A stretch of DNA of 64,000 nucleotides from Leptasterias polaris (Eukaryota; Echinodermata; Asteroidea; Forcipulatida; Asteriidae), in NCBI GenBank assembly GCA_037783415.1, contig JAZGTN010000058.1:2888001-2952000 (forward strand), given 5' to 3'. Position numbers and translations under genes: made by a program. Below the pieces are notes generated by a model that saw only the letters and a program-made list of their open reading frames with translations, was not told the DNA's origin and did no database searches. Positions 54,519-64,000 of this stretch are shown here, piece by piece. The stretch's first letter is position 1; each line of letters opens with the position of its first letter.

Positions 54519-56974
54519 ATATGTACACAAACGTTTCAACTTACAGTTGTCGATCCTTCTCCAGACTTGTCTCCTCTCTCGCCAAAAGTTCAAGATGTCA
54601 GGTGAAAAAAATCACCCTAATACTCTTAATAATTGTCGCTGCACAAAAACATAAATTTCTTTGGACCGGCTTTGCCCATGAAGTGTCAAACAATGAATCA
54701 AAAATCATTCTTGCAAATATATTTCACATCGTAAGTTTTTTCGAAAAGATTCCTTGAAAATTCAAAGGGGTCTTTAACCGAAACCATGGAGCCTTCCTCA
54801 ATAGTGAAACTAAAGTCCAAATGGCATTGTCCAAAGAAAGTCACTTGTCCAGGAACTGGGCAAGCGTACTTTATATGGCACACTTTTTTGGAAACAAATT
54901 TTGTGAACATTTTTTTATTATTTTAATATACTGATATTAGCTGTTGTCATAGTTTCAAATATCAAAAATATTTGATTGGAGTATTTTCTTAGTTTTTCAC
55001 CCTCACGAAAATAATTGATTCCTCATAGTCATACAATAGTGCATGTAACAATCCTGCATGTAGTTCGTGTTGAGCTTGACAAAATGTAGCACATAAACTT
55101 CATCCGCTAAACTTCATCCGCACACACAAAATTGCCGCATGCAAACTTCACGCCCGCAAGCTTGAAGATGGGCCGCGCGCGTGGCCCATCTTGAAGACTG
55201 CGCGCGCAAGCTTCAAGCTTGCGCGGGCGGCAAATTTGCACCCAACATAAATAATCATGTGGCAAAATTTATCAATACTAGCGATTTAAAAAAAATTAAT
55301 ACAAAATCACGCTTAAACTGAAGCTATTACTTTTTTAAACCAACTCTTGAGCAATCTCCATTGCTGAAAGAACATAATAAAATATATTGCAAATTGTTTG
55401 TACTTCATTGAAAGCAAGCAACAGAGGTGATTGCAGCATAAATGCCGAAAACGTACGCCACCTTAACAAAAACATTCTTATCTATGAGGCGGGGTTTTCA
55501 CAAAATATAAGCGAGGATCAGCAAATTGAAGTGTACATATACGGCTTTTTCCGTGATTGTCTCCATTGCCCCTGGTCATTGCCTTTGTGCCCTTGAAAAT
55601 GTCCAACAGAAATTTGTGATTTCCTCAACTGTCAACAAGGTGCCCTTTACCAAGTCAAGGAAAAAATGTCCTGTTAATTGCCCTTGCCCTTTTTCAAAAA
55701 CGAGGCAAACAGACCCACAATGCCTGTTGAAATCTGAACTACTATAGTACCTACTAGTACTAGTAGTCTAGGCCTATCTAACTGAAGGCTAAAATGTGGA
55801 ATAAGCTTACCTGTACAATTTTGAAGAAAACGAGAAATGGACTGTCACATATGCGTGGTGCTCTTTTCCATCAAAATCAAATTCAGTACGAACCCTAAGT
55901 AATAAACAAAGAAAAACATCAACATCATTAATTATTGTAACAATAATAGGGGCTATAAGTACTAGGCTTAAATAGGTACATCTCCAGATTCAGCATGTCC
56001 AGGGTTCAAACTATCGCACTAGCACTACTTTACTTTTTAAGTTTTATAAATTATAAGTAATTTTCTTTTGTTTAGCATATCGTACTGCTAAAGCCTGTGG
56101 CGTAACACTGGTAAAGTTAGTAACAACACAAATGCTATGTAATTTATGGGCAGAGTAGTACTAGTAGCAGTAAGTGCATTAGTACTCAATCAAAGAAAGA
56201 TAATTATATACTTTACTTTTACTACCAAATAATAAATAAAAAGGGGAATAGACTGAAAATGAAATGATCAGTAACTGATTGCAGAATATTTTACTCCATG
56301 ACCATGTACTCACTTCTTCTGTGTTGATTTGTCAGCCATTTTAAGAATAACTGGTCCTCTCTGCACTGCAGCACGCTGCGATATGACAAATTGCTATTGG
56401 TAACCAACGATGCGACCAACCTCGAACAGCCTCGATTGGATGGTCGCGAATAGTCGACTAGACTGGTCAAACTATCGTTGACTAGCGCGGGTTCGATCAG
56501 AGTTAGTCGAACTATGGTTAAATATGGTCGTTGATCAGCTACGTTTTTCATTTATGTTCAAGGTGGTTGAGGGGTTGGTACCAGCTATTCCATCACGACT
56601 TTACTTTACACCAAAAAACCAGGCAGGCGCATTCGACCTAAAACATTCTTTAATTCACCAACAACTACCTCAATCGAAAGTTCAATAGCAAATAACTCTA
56701 AGTGCTTCAAATTCCCACGGTGCAACACCAACCAATTTAAGTAATCATTCGTCAGTAGAACAATAATTGACTGGAACCACTTGGAAGAAACGTCATTCAA
56801 GCTGAGTCAGTTGACTTCTTCAAATCCCTCCTTAGCCGCAGTCCTCTCTCTCACTAAACATCTAGCACGTACACCCCCTCCCTCGCCCGTTGCGTTTATG
56901 CCAATTTTGGTTTCTGCAACGTACAGATACAGATACAGATACAGATACTTGCTCTATAGTTTTGATTTTGATTT
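54519..56974. other. No gene recognised; GC-rich palindromes and a simple repeat
   Basis: Mostly AT-rich. A 100-base GC-rich palindromic patch lies at about 55145-55235 (AAGCTTGAAGATGGGCC against GGCCCATCTTGAAG). An ACAGAT simple repeat is at about 56926-56950. Short frames show no recognisable domain. Confidence 0.45.
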
Positions 56975-58720
56975 ATCATTATCGAATTGCAATATTTAAA
57001 AACCTATCTTAACAAACAATTTTTATTTAGCCCTCCATTGATTCAATTACTTGTTCTTACTTAGCGCCATCTAGTGACCCAAGAGAGAACTAGCCAATTA
57101 ACCACAGGGCATTGTCGAACTGCACCTGCTCCCAAACCTCTCTAATAGAAACATTTGATATCTACATTATTAGAACTAAGACTTGTTGCACAAGACAACA
57201 TTTTCGCTGCCCCGGCACTACCTTCCAGTGTTAGAAAGGTTTGCAAGCAAGCCAAGTCCAGAATACAAGAAAAGTTTGACATCTACTCTTTTGAACTCTT
57301 GACTTGTTTTCAACTGAAAGCCTTTCTTTTCACACATTAATGTTTTCCTACATAGCGCCCTCTATTGAATACCTTAATGAACAACCTACCCTTCACGTTT
57401 TAGAAAGTTTAACTAGAATGGTATTCAAAACACTACTTATCTCTAGATAAAAAGGCTCTCGTTAATGAAATGTGCTTTCGAAACCGATTGCAAATTTTTT
57501 TTTTTTACAATTCAAAAGCCACCTTATTACCAACTTACTATAGTTTTGATTTTAATTTGTACCGCCCTCTATTGACCCAAGATCTCATTTTCTGCGTACC
57601 CCCTCAAGTAAGTCCATTTAAGAACTAACTACCCACCAAACACGAGATTCGTTTTTAAAGATATCATTATCGAATTACAAATTTTAAAACTTATCTTAAC
57701 AATAAACAATTTTTATTTAGCCAGCCCTCCATTGACTCAATTACTTCTCCTTGCTTAGCGTCCTCTAGTGACCCAAGAATGAACTAGCCAAATAACCACA
57801 AGGCATTATAAAATTGCACCTGCTCTTAACCCTCTCTAATAGAAAGGTTTGAATTATATACTTGTTTCAACTAAGACTTGTTTAACAAGCGAAGCTTTAT
57901 ATGCCGTGGAACCATTTTTCGGTTTTAAGAAGGTCTTCAAGCAAGCCAATTCCACAATAAAAGGAGTTTGATATACACTTATTTGAACTTTGACCTGTTT
58001 TTAAATAAAACCATTTCTACTGACAATTTTTTTCCTATATAGCGCCCTCTATTGAATATACTAATGAACTACATACTCTACACGTTTTAGAAAAATTAAC
58101 GAGATATGGATTGAAAAAAATACTCATCTCTCGATTACTAAGCTTTCTTGTTCATGAATTATGCTTCTGAATCCTATTGCAAATCATGCCATTACAAACA
58201 GTACAGCAAACCATCCTAACCTACTTATTTGAGTTTTGACTAAGACCTGTAGCGACCTCTATCGACCCCAAAACTCATTTCCTGCCTCCCCCCCCCCCCC
58301 CCCCCCAAATAAGTTCACTAAAGGGCTACCGATCCAGCACGAGATTCGTTTTAAATTAATCTTTTTCGAATTGCATTATTTAAAAACTTTTCTGAACAAT
58401 AAACTACATTTAGGTAGCTTTCCATTGACTCAAGTAATTTTTTTTCGCTTACCGCCCTCTAGGCTCTAGTGACTCAAGAAAGAACTATCAATTTAACCAA
58501 AAGGCAAAATCGAATTGCACCCTAAACCTCTCTAATAGAAAGGTTTGATATCTACTTATTTGAACTAAGACTTTTTGCACAAGACAACATTTTCACTGCC
58601 CCGGCACTACCCTTCCAGGAAGGTTTTCAAGCAAGCCAAGTCCACAATACAAGAACAGTTTGAAATCTACTTCTTTGAGCTCTATATAGCGCCCTCTATT
58701 GAATACCTTAATGAAGCTTG
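56975..58720. repeat. About 690 bp tandem repeat, two full and one partial unit
   Basis: The segment ATCGAATTGCAATATTTAAA and what follows recur at about 56975, 57661 and 58357 (degenerate). Each unit holds AACAATTTTTATTTAG, a CGCC-TCTAGTGACCCAAG block (57062, 57755 and 58450), AACCTCTCTAATAGAAA, GCAAGCCAA and TAGCGCCCTCTATTGAATA. Divergence between units is about 10-20% by eye. The third unit is truncated at about 58720. A C run interrupts at 58288-58307. Confidence 0.85.
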
Positions 58721-59030
58721 GTATAGCTGTTCCCTCTGGACATTCTTTAGACATTTGCTCATGGAGATCCCAGGCACTCATGGCCATCGCGAGATGAACC
58801 ACACTTTCCCTGGGTCATGACGTCTGTCGTCTACAGCAGTTTCTACTTTGCCTTGAACAAAGGCTTGGCATCTTGTCAGAAATTCCTCATATTGTTCAGG
58901 CCTACCTGTGTTCTGCACTCTCAAATCCCACACCAAGTCTGGGTTTTCACCATATAATCCACTCGTCAACTTCTGCTTCAGATAGGTAGTTGGTTGCAGA
59001 TTGACCAGCAGTAAGTCTTCTGTACGCCTC
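58710..59030 (-). pseudogene. Fragment of an unnamed metazoan protein (RRHD...HLAMAMS type)
   Basis: Minus-strand frame reading EQYEEFLTRCQAFVQ, TAVDDRRHDPGKV, then after a frame change HLAMAMSAWDLHEQM and CPEGTAIPSF. From memory this order of blocks appears near the C-terminus of large uncharacterised, probably transposon-derived proteins of fish and invertebrates. No start and no upstream homology were found, and the frame change near 58790 shows decay. I give no function. Confidence 0.5.
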
Positions 59031-59170
59031 TCGCAAAATACAACTCTTTACTCCCATAACTCTCCCAAACTAATGGATAAACTCCCTCTTCATGGCACGA
59101 CGATGGAAGATGGGACACTGGCCTTTCAGCATCTTTGGTTTTGTCTTTTTTCTGTTGCCGTTGAGATTCT

Positions 59171-60040
59171 GAGTCAATTCAATGAGACGTTTATTCCATA
59201 CTCTTTTTGGAAAATAAATCAATATGAGAATATCAGTACATAGAAATGTAACAAAATTAAAAGCGCATATAACTAAGTATACAAAATTGATAAAGTGTTA
59301 AAGCAAAAAATAAATAAATAACTAGGAATGAACTATGTACAAGAGAGGAGTGAGAGCATGAGGCTGTTAGAGTAAGCCGAGGCTTGTAGAAAACAGCCTA
59401 TATACAGACAAAAAAACAAACATCTAATCACAAAACAAGGACAAGACAGACAATACGAATAATGACATTACAAAATGTTGACGACAAGATACAAATAATT
59501 AAAGTACTAGGCTAACTGAAGACGACAAAAGTAAATAGATAAGTAGTGAAGGAGAGAAAAGCTATGTTACATAGTGAGAGCTTAAATCGACCCACTGACG
59601 GCATTGTTCTTAAATCATTGGAGATAGCGTTCCATAAACGTGGGCCATTGAATCGAAGGGTGTTGCTAGAGTACACGGTGCGGGTGAATGGAAGAAACAG
59701 GTTATTACGGGATCTGGTTGAGTAATCATGAATTTCATGGACCGAAGTGAAGTATGTAGAAAATGTACGAGGAAGGAGATTATTAGTATATTTGTACATA
59801 AAAATGCCAGTTTGAAGTTTATTGATGTCAGTAAGAATAAGGGTGCATAGACGCGCGAAAAGAGGTGCAGAGTGGTCCCGAGGATGAGAGGAAAGTGCAA
59901 ATGCGAATGGCCCTTTTTTGAATGACAAACAAGGCGTTCAATTTGCTATTGCTGGTATGCGCCCAGACGATATTACAATAGTTTAAATACGGTAAAATAA
60001 GAGAGTTAACTAGACATAATTTTTTGTTGGAAACAAAAAA
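59171..60040 (-). pseudogene. LINE 3' end with reverse transcriptase C-terminus
   Basis: Minus-strand frames (59928-59512 and pieces upstream) encode the C-terminal block of a CR1/L2-like reverse transcriptase: the YSTRSRNNLFLPFTRT segment and FNGPRLWNAIS, the same type as the LINE at the start of the window but a different copy. Upstream, an ILPYLNYCNIVWA-like block is in another frame. The 3' end is near 59171, after a GGAATAAACGTC signal with ATTGAATTGA beyond it. 5' truncated. Confidence 0.78.
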
Positions 60041-60329
60041 GAGGTGTTCGGTGTGACCTCGTGTTTCAAAGAAATGTTATAAACATGTATGTGTATTAAA
60101 TATTGTATACTTCTATAGAGTCTTTAGAATGGTGGTTCTAAAGATTTGACCAAACTTTTTGGATGTAACACATCCAAGCTTGAGTACATGCAAAGTTTCC
60201 ATTTGATCACCAAAGTTGTTCTGTACATATAGATCTTGTAAAACACTACCTTGGTGGTGACATAACATGAAAATCGATGACGTCGTGAAAACGTCACTCC
60301 ACGTTATATCCTTGTAGGACCTTCCAAGT

Positions 60330-60442
60330 TTTTGGACAGCCATTGGATGGAAGTATAATGTTTCTTGATATGATCGGCTGGTTCCCTTTACTTGTTTTTA
60401 TAATGATCACATATGAAATAATCCTGTACGATTTTTTCACAA
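60330..60442. repeat. Dispersed repeat, copy 1
   Basis: Very similar to 63896-64000 (same orientation), beginning TTTTTGGACAGCCATTGGAT and ending TTTCACAACA, with a 13-base insertion in this copy. A similar sequence may continue beyond the window edge. Confidence 0.85.
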
Positions 60443-61792
60443 CAAAGATTACATGTTTAGAATGATAGAAAATAAGAATTAAGTATTTGACGGGCGCGGG
60501 CATCGATCTGCATGCTAGTTTTATGGTAGTCGCTTTGGAATCAAAACCCAATATTTTTGAATGATTATCCACTTGATTACAATCCTAAAGATGTTATTCA
60601 AAATAATAAATATAGCTGCCACACTTCCTGTGTATACGAATGCAACAATTAAAAAGGCGTTATTTATCGACAGAATTGGACCTGAGTATTTCCCTTCTTT
60701 TCTCAGTCTTATTTGCAGGGAGAGAACAATATTAATCGGTCAAAAACTAAAGTATAACAAGGCACTTCCTGTTTCGACCGGATGTAGAGGTAACGTAATG
60801 TCACGCACACAATACAAAAATAAAACCTAATTAAAAATAATCATCTTTTGTTAAAGCCAAATTTGAAAACTGATGATGTCATTAGGACGTTAGATAAGTT
60901 CTTATCGATACATTGGTATTTAGTTATGTGCTTTAAATTGTAATTGAAAAACGAAGGTGAACTTACAAAACGTATTGTCAGCAAAAGAGTACAATATTTA
61001 GTTTATTTGAAAGGGCAGAGGGTCAATAATGTCCTTTCATACAGAGCAACATTAATTTTTCGAATTTCCCTTTCATCTTGGTTGCACATCTTAAAACGAG
61101 CGTTTGAATTACTAACAAGTACAACTATCATGTATGCCACTCACTGAAGTTTTTTATTTTTCAATGGATATTGATTCTTTATTTATTAATAAATCCGACG
61201 GTGCAAATCATGTTGACATTATTAAGTTACAATTCTTATAAGTTTTAACAGGTTTTCAAATACTGTGATTTGGTTTCTCATGTATCGGTGCATGATACTT
61301 TGATTGTTCAATACTGATTGATGTCGTTAAAATAAGTCGAGCATAGTGTGAGCTATTGGTTGCATTTTTTAAAATAGCTTGCTTGATTTTTAGACATTTG
61401 TCTTCATACAGAACGGTTTGTTAAATTTATAAAATTGAAAGAAAAGACACTTGTTTAAAAAAATTATGCAAGATAAAGGCAAGTCATGAAGACGGCAGTT
61501 TTAGCTTCTCTTGAATGTTAACTAATTAAATATTATTAATGAGTTAATAACTATTTCTACCTGTATGGTGCATCATACACTCGGCAAGGAATTAGGGGAT
61601 GGAACACAACAATGATTATGAAATCTTTCACTGGAGACCATTCGGGTACTGGATGTGTTGTATATTCTGAAGATGAAAAAAACAATTATATACAAAGTAT
61701 GACTCAAAGCAATGTAAGCCAAGCTGAAACTGCTCAATTTCATAACATTCAAGACTTACTAAAATTCAAGACTTACAAAATTTCATGATTAT
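60443..61792. other. No gene recognised
   Basis: AT-rich sequence with short frames of no recognisable domain. Confidence 0.4.
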
Positions 61793-61870
61793 ATAATAAT
61801 AATAATAATAATTTATTGAATTTATATTGCGCTCAACAATACAACATATCAGAGTAAAGAAATTACGCAA
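61793..61870 (-). mobile_element. Retroposon 3' end with (ATT)n tail, minus strand
   Basis: On the minus strand GAGCGCAATATAAATTCAAT runs into AAATT and then ATT units (61793-61811). This is a familiar 3' end of retroposons in marine invertebrates, recalled rather than checked. The extent toward higher coordinates is uncertain. Confidence 0.45.
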
Positions 61871-62220
61871 GAAAAAATTAGTGGAAGGTGCACATCTTGT
61901 TTTTGATGTGAACAACTTATAAACGAAATCTTATTAGGGGAAACTTTATCGAAGGGTTTTCAAATAATTATGTCATAATACAAAGTTGACGAAAAACATT
62001 CATCAGTCTGATCATTTTCTGACTATAGTGACACAGCCAACAATCATACCAATCCCTCCATTGCCCAATTCTATCTCTTCGACGTTCATACTAAACGTTC
62101 CTTGGTTTTAAAACCATTTCACCAACGTCACCACTTGATGATACAGGATAAACTTTATAACGTAATTGTGCATTAAATAAAAGAATCATTTTGAAAAGCA
62201 TTGATGTTCACACAAAAACT

Positions 62221-62470
62221 TACCGTTTTAGTCCCGTGTAGCAACATGCCGTGAGGAGGGTCTGAAGCACCCTTCACGATCCGATGACACATCCTTCCTT
62301 CTCGGAGTGTGATCAAAACATAACCAATGTTCGTCCTTTTCTGCTTGCATTTTCTCACAAAATTAATAGTCATATGAAACACTGAAGTAGGTGGCCATCT
62401 CAGCGAAACTTCGTCTTTAATTCCATTTTGATCATTAAGCAACGAGAAGGGCGAATAGGGGAACAATTAG
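62221..62470 (-). CDS. Possible isolated exon, unknown protein
   Basis: Minus-strand frame of about 80 codons without a stop. It is preceded by a CATATTCAG acceptor-like site and followed by an exact donor consensus, ACG|GTAAGT, at 62221-62226. It reads SLRWPPTSVFHMTINF, KRTNIGYVLITLREG, RMCHRIVKGASDPPHG. No domain is recognised. The upstream acceptor overlaps the start of the 124 bp tandem repeat. It could be an exon of a host gene extending left on the minus strand, or chance. Confidence 0.3.
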
Positions 62471-62475
62471 ACGCT

Positions 62476-62847
62476 GAATATGAGCGGAATTCAGATCTAT
62501 AATGTCAGTACGCCATTGATAAGTTGTAAGTACGATACCTGTGGCGTGCAACTGTACACCAGCATGCCAATACACAGTACACAGTCTTCGTGGACTGCTG
62601 AATATGAGCGGAATTCAGATCTATAATGTCAGTACGCCATTGATAAGTTGTAAGTACGATACCTGTGGCGTGCAACTGTACACCAGCATGCCAATACACA
62701 GTACACAGTCTTCGTGGACTGCTGAATATGAGCGGAATTCAGATCTATAATGTCAGTACGCCATTGATAAGTTGTAAGTACGATACCTGTGGCGTGCAAC
62801 TGTACACCAGCGTGCCAATACACAGTACACAGTCTTCGTGGACTGCT
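62476..62847. repeat. 124 bp tandem repeat, three exact units
   Basis: GAATATGAGCGGAATTCAGA starts at 62476, 62600 and 62724, and the third unit ends at 62847. Units are identical apart from one or two bases (for example CAGCATGCC against CAGCGTGCC in the third). Confidence 0.95.
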
Positions 62848-63895
62848 CAATGTCTTCAATGTCGCAGTGTATTACACGTGGCGGTGTGCTTCTGCGAGTT
62901 GATATCGTAGGACGCCCTGTATTCAGGGCGTCCCTGAAATCGAGGCAAATCTTTTACCTCTCTGCGCGTGATGTAAACAGTCCCTAGACACAATTTTTGT
63001 GGTTTGACTTGCCAAGCAAAGAGTCTCCTCTCCTTTGACCAAAACTTAGAAACATGTAAGGCTCCACTGGTTAGTTGCACTTGTAAATGCAAAAAGTTGT
63101 GGTATTTTAGGCATTTCTGCAAGGTACAAAAATATGTCATACTGTCTGGGCCATAAACAAAAAAAATTCCCACCGAAAAGTTTCATCAAACACTTTTTCA
63201 ATTCACAACTCACGATGATCAAATCATGTGACTGAACATTCTGCTGAGCATTCTGGGGGAAAAATACAGAGGCTTAAAGAAGCCACGTGCCTTATATCAT
63301 TTTCTAATAGTCTGGATAATTTTTTTTTGTAACACTATCATTTTTGTTATTAATATTAAAATTTTAACATCAGCTTTGTGATTCGATTATCACTGTTTAT
63401 TTATATGCTTTATTATAAATGTTAAGAAACATAAAAAGACACAAAACTAAATAAAAATAAGATTTGAAAGCCAAGAATTATTATTATTTTTTTTTTTTGA
63501 AAAATACCATGGTTATTTTTAAAACTAAATAAAAAATATGTTGAATAAAAGGAAGAAAACTGCTGGCTATAGAGTCATACACTAAGTCTCACAGAACACT
63601 TGTAGTCACTGCAGATGTTTCTTCCACATATGGCTTCACCCGGACACCTAAATTTCTTGTTTGCATCGAAAACAGGTCAAACTCAAAACAAATGGGACGC
63701 TATTGAAGTCATCGTAGATCGGTGCGTGGTGTGAAAGTTTCAATGTCCATCACGTTTTAATATATGTTTGCATATTTCTTATAAACAAAGGAAGGTAATT
63801 AGGGCATCAGTTGATTATGGAATATTTTTTATTTTTTTTTCAATTCAAAGAAAAAGGCATACTACATCGAAAACCGGACAGGGGAGGATACATTG
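62848..63895. other. No clear gene
   Basis: A minus-strand frame at 63173-62856 is open for about 105 codons and has an acceptor-like TGGCCCAGACAG and a donor-like GAGAG|GTAAAAG, but no recognisable domain. A 24-base near-palindrome (GGACGCCCTG...CAGGGCGTCC) is at 62910-62933. Confidence 0.35.
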
Positions 63896-64000
63896 GTTTT
63901 TGGACGGCCATTGGATGGAAGTATAATGTTTCTTAATATGATCGGCTGGTTCCCTTTATGATCACATATGAAATAATTGTGTACGATTTTTTTCACAACA
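63896..64000. repeat. Dispersed repeat, copy 2 (cut by window edge)
   Basis: Same sequence as 60330-60442 with a few differences. It continues past the window end. Confidence 0.85.

Noticed and set aside
62856..63173. Protein-coding exon on the minus strand near the right end
   Set aside because: Acceptor-like and donor-like sites are present, but there is no recognised domain and the support is weaker than for 62221-62470.

Overview
This 64 kb window is eukaryotic, AT-rich DNA made almost entirely of mobile elements nested in one another. Introns with GT/AG borders, tRNA-derived SINE sequence, non-LTR elements (CR1-like, RTE-like, L1/Tx1-like), Ty3/Gypsy elements, PIF/Harbinger and hAT-type MITEs, and CACTA-like transposons together point to a marine invertebrate. 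An echinoderm or other non-vertebrate deuterostome is my best guess, from the repeat repertoire only. No complete host gene is certain. The best host (or older transposon-borne) gene is a Myb/SANT-like protein on the minus strand, now cut in two.

Left part (1-15.3 kb): a LINE 3' end (1-1506); a degenerate ACAGTAA-type array ending at 3240 in what looks like a CACTA terminus; a Ty3/Gypsy element (3241-7722) lacking its 5' part; a CR1-like LINE fragment; and a PIF/Harbinger transposase fragment interrupted by a 3,355 bp element (9915-13269). That element has long terminal inverted repeats and a 3 bp target duplication, and carries DUF6589-like protein remnants. A tRNA-derived SINE follows.

Centre-left (15.3-27.6 kb): an 11,257 bp CACTA-like transposon (15981-27237) sits inside the Myb/SANT coding sequence. 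Removing it with one copy of a 2 bp duplication restores the frame. It carries a 930-residue C2H2 zinc-finger transposase and, three bases downstream, a five-exon gene for a SAM-domain, SAMD3-like protein. Different tandem repeats lie at its two ends (about 200 bp x4 and 128 bp x4). Several MITEs are nested in it, including an hAT-type element with an 8 bp duplication.

Centre-right (27.6-54.5 kb): a 5'-truncated L1/Tx1-like LINE with a 14 bp duplication, then a minus-strand Ty3/Gypsy element (32819-54518) with 1.3 kb LTRs, a tRNA-Leu primer site and, where env would lie, an ORF with two C2H2 zinc fingers. Its 5' LTR is split by a second CACTA-like transposon (42407-53617; 11,211 bp). The intact LTR copy shows the empty site directly. 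This second transposon has a divergent gene pair: a DDE transposase (minus) and an intact eight-exon, 382-residue BEN-domain gene (plus). Its ends are packed with the palindrome ACCATGGT.

Right part (54.5-64 kb): sparse DNA with an approximately 690 bp tandem repeat (three copies), a LINE 3' end, an exact 124 bp x3 tandem repeat, a possible isolated exon and several dispersed repeat pieces.

The two large transposons are the most interesting content. Each pairs a transposase with an accessory gene carrying a host-type domain (SAM or BEN) and has its own subterminal motif array.
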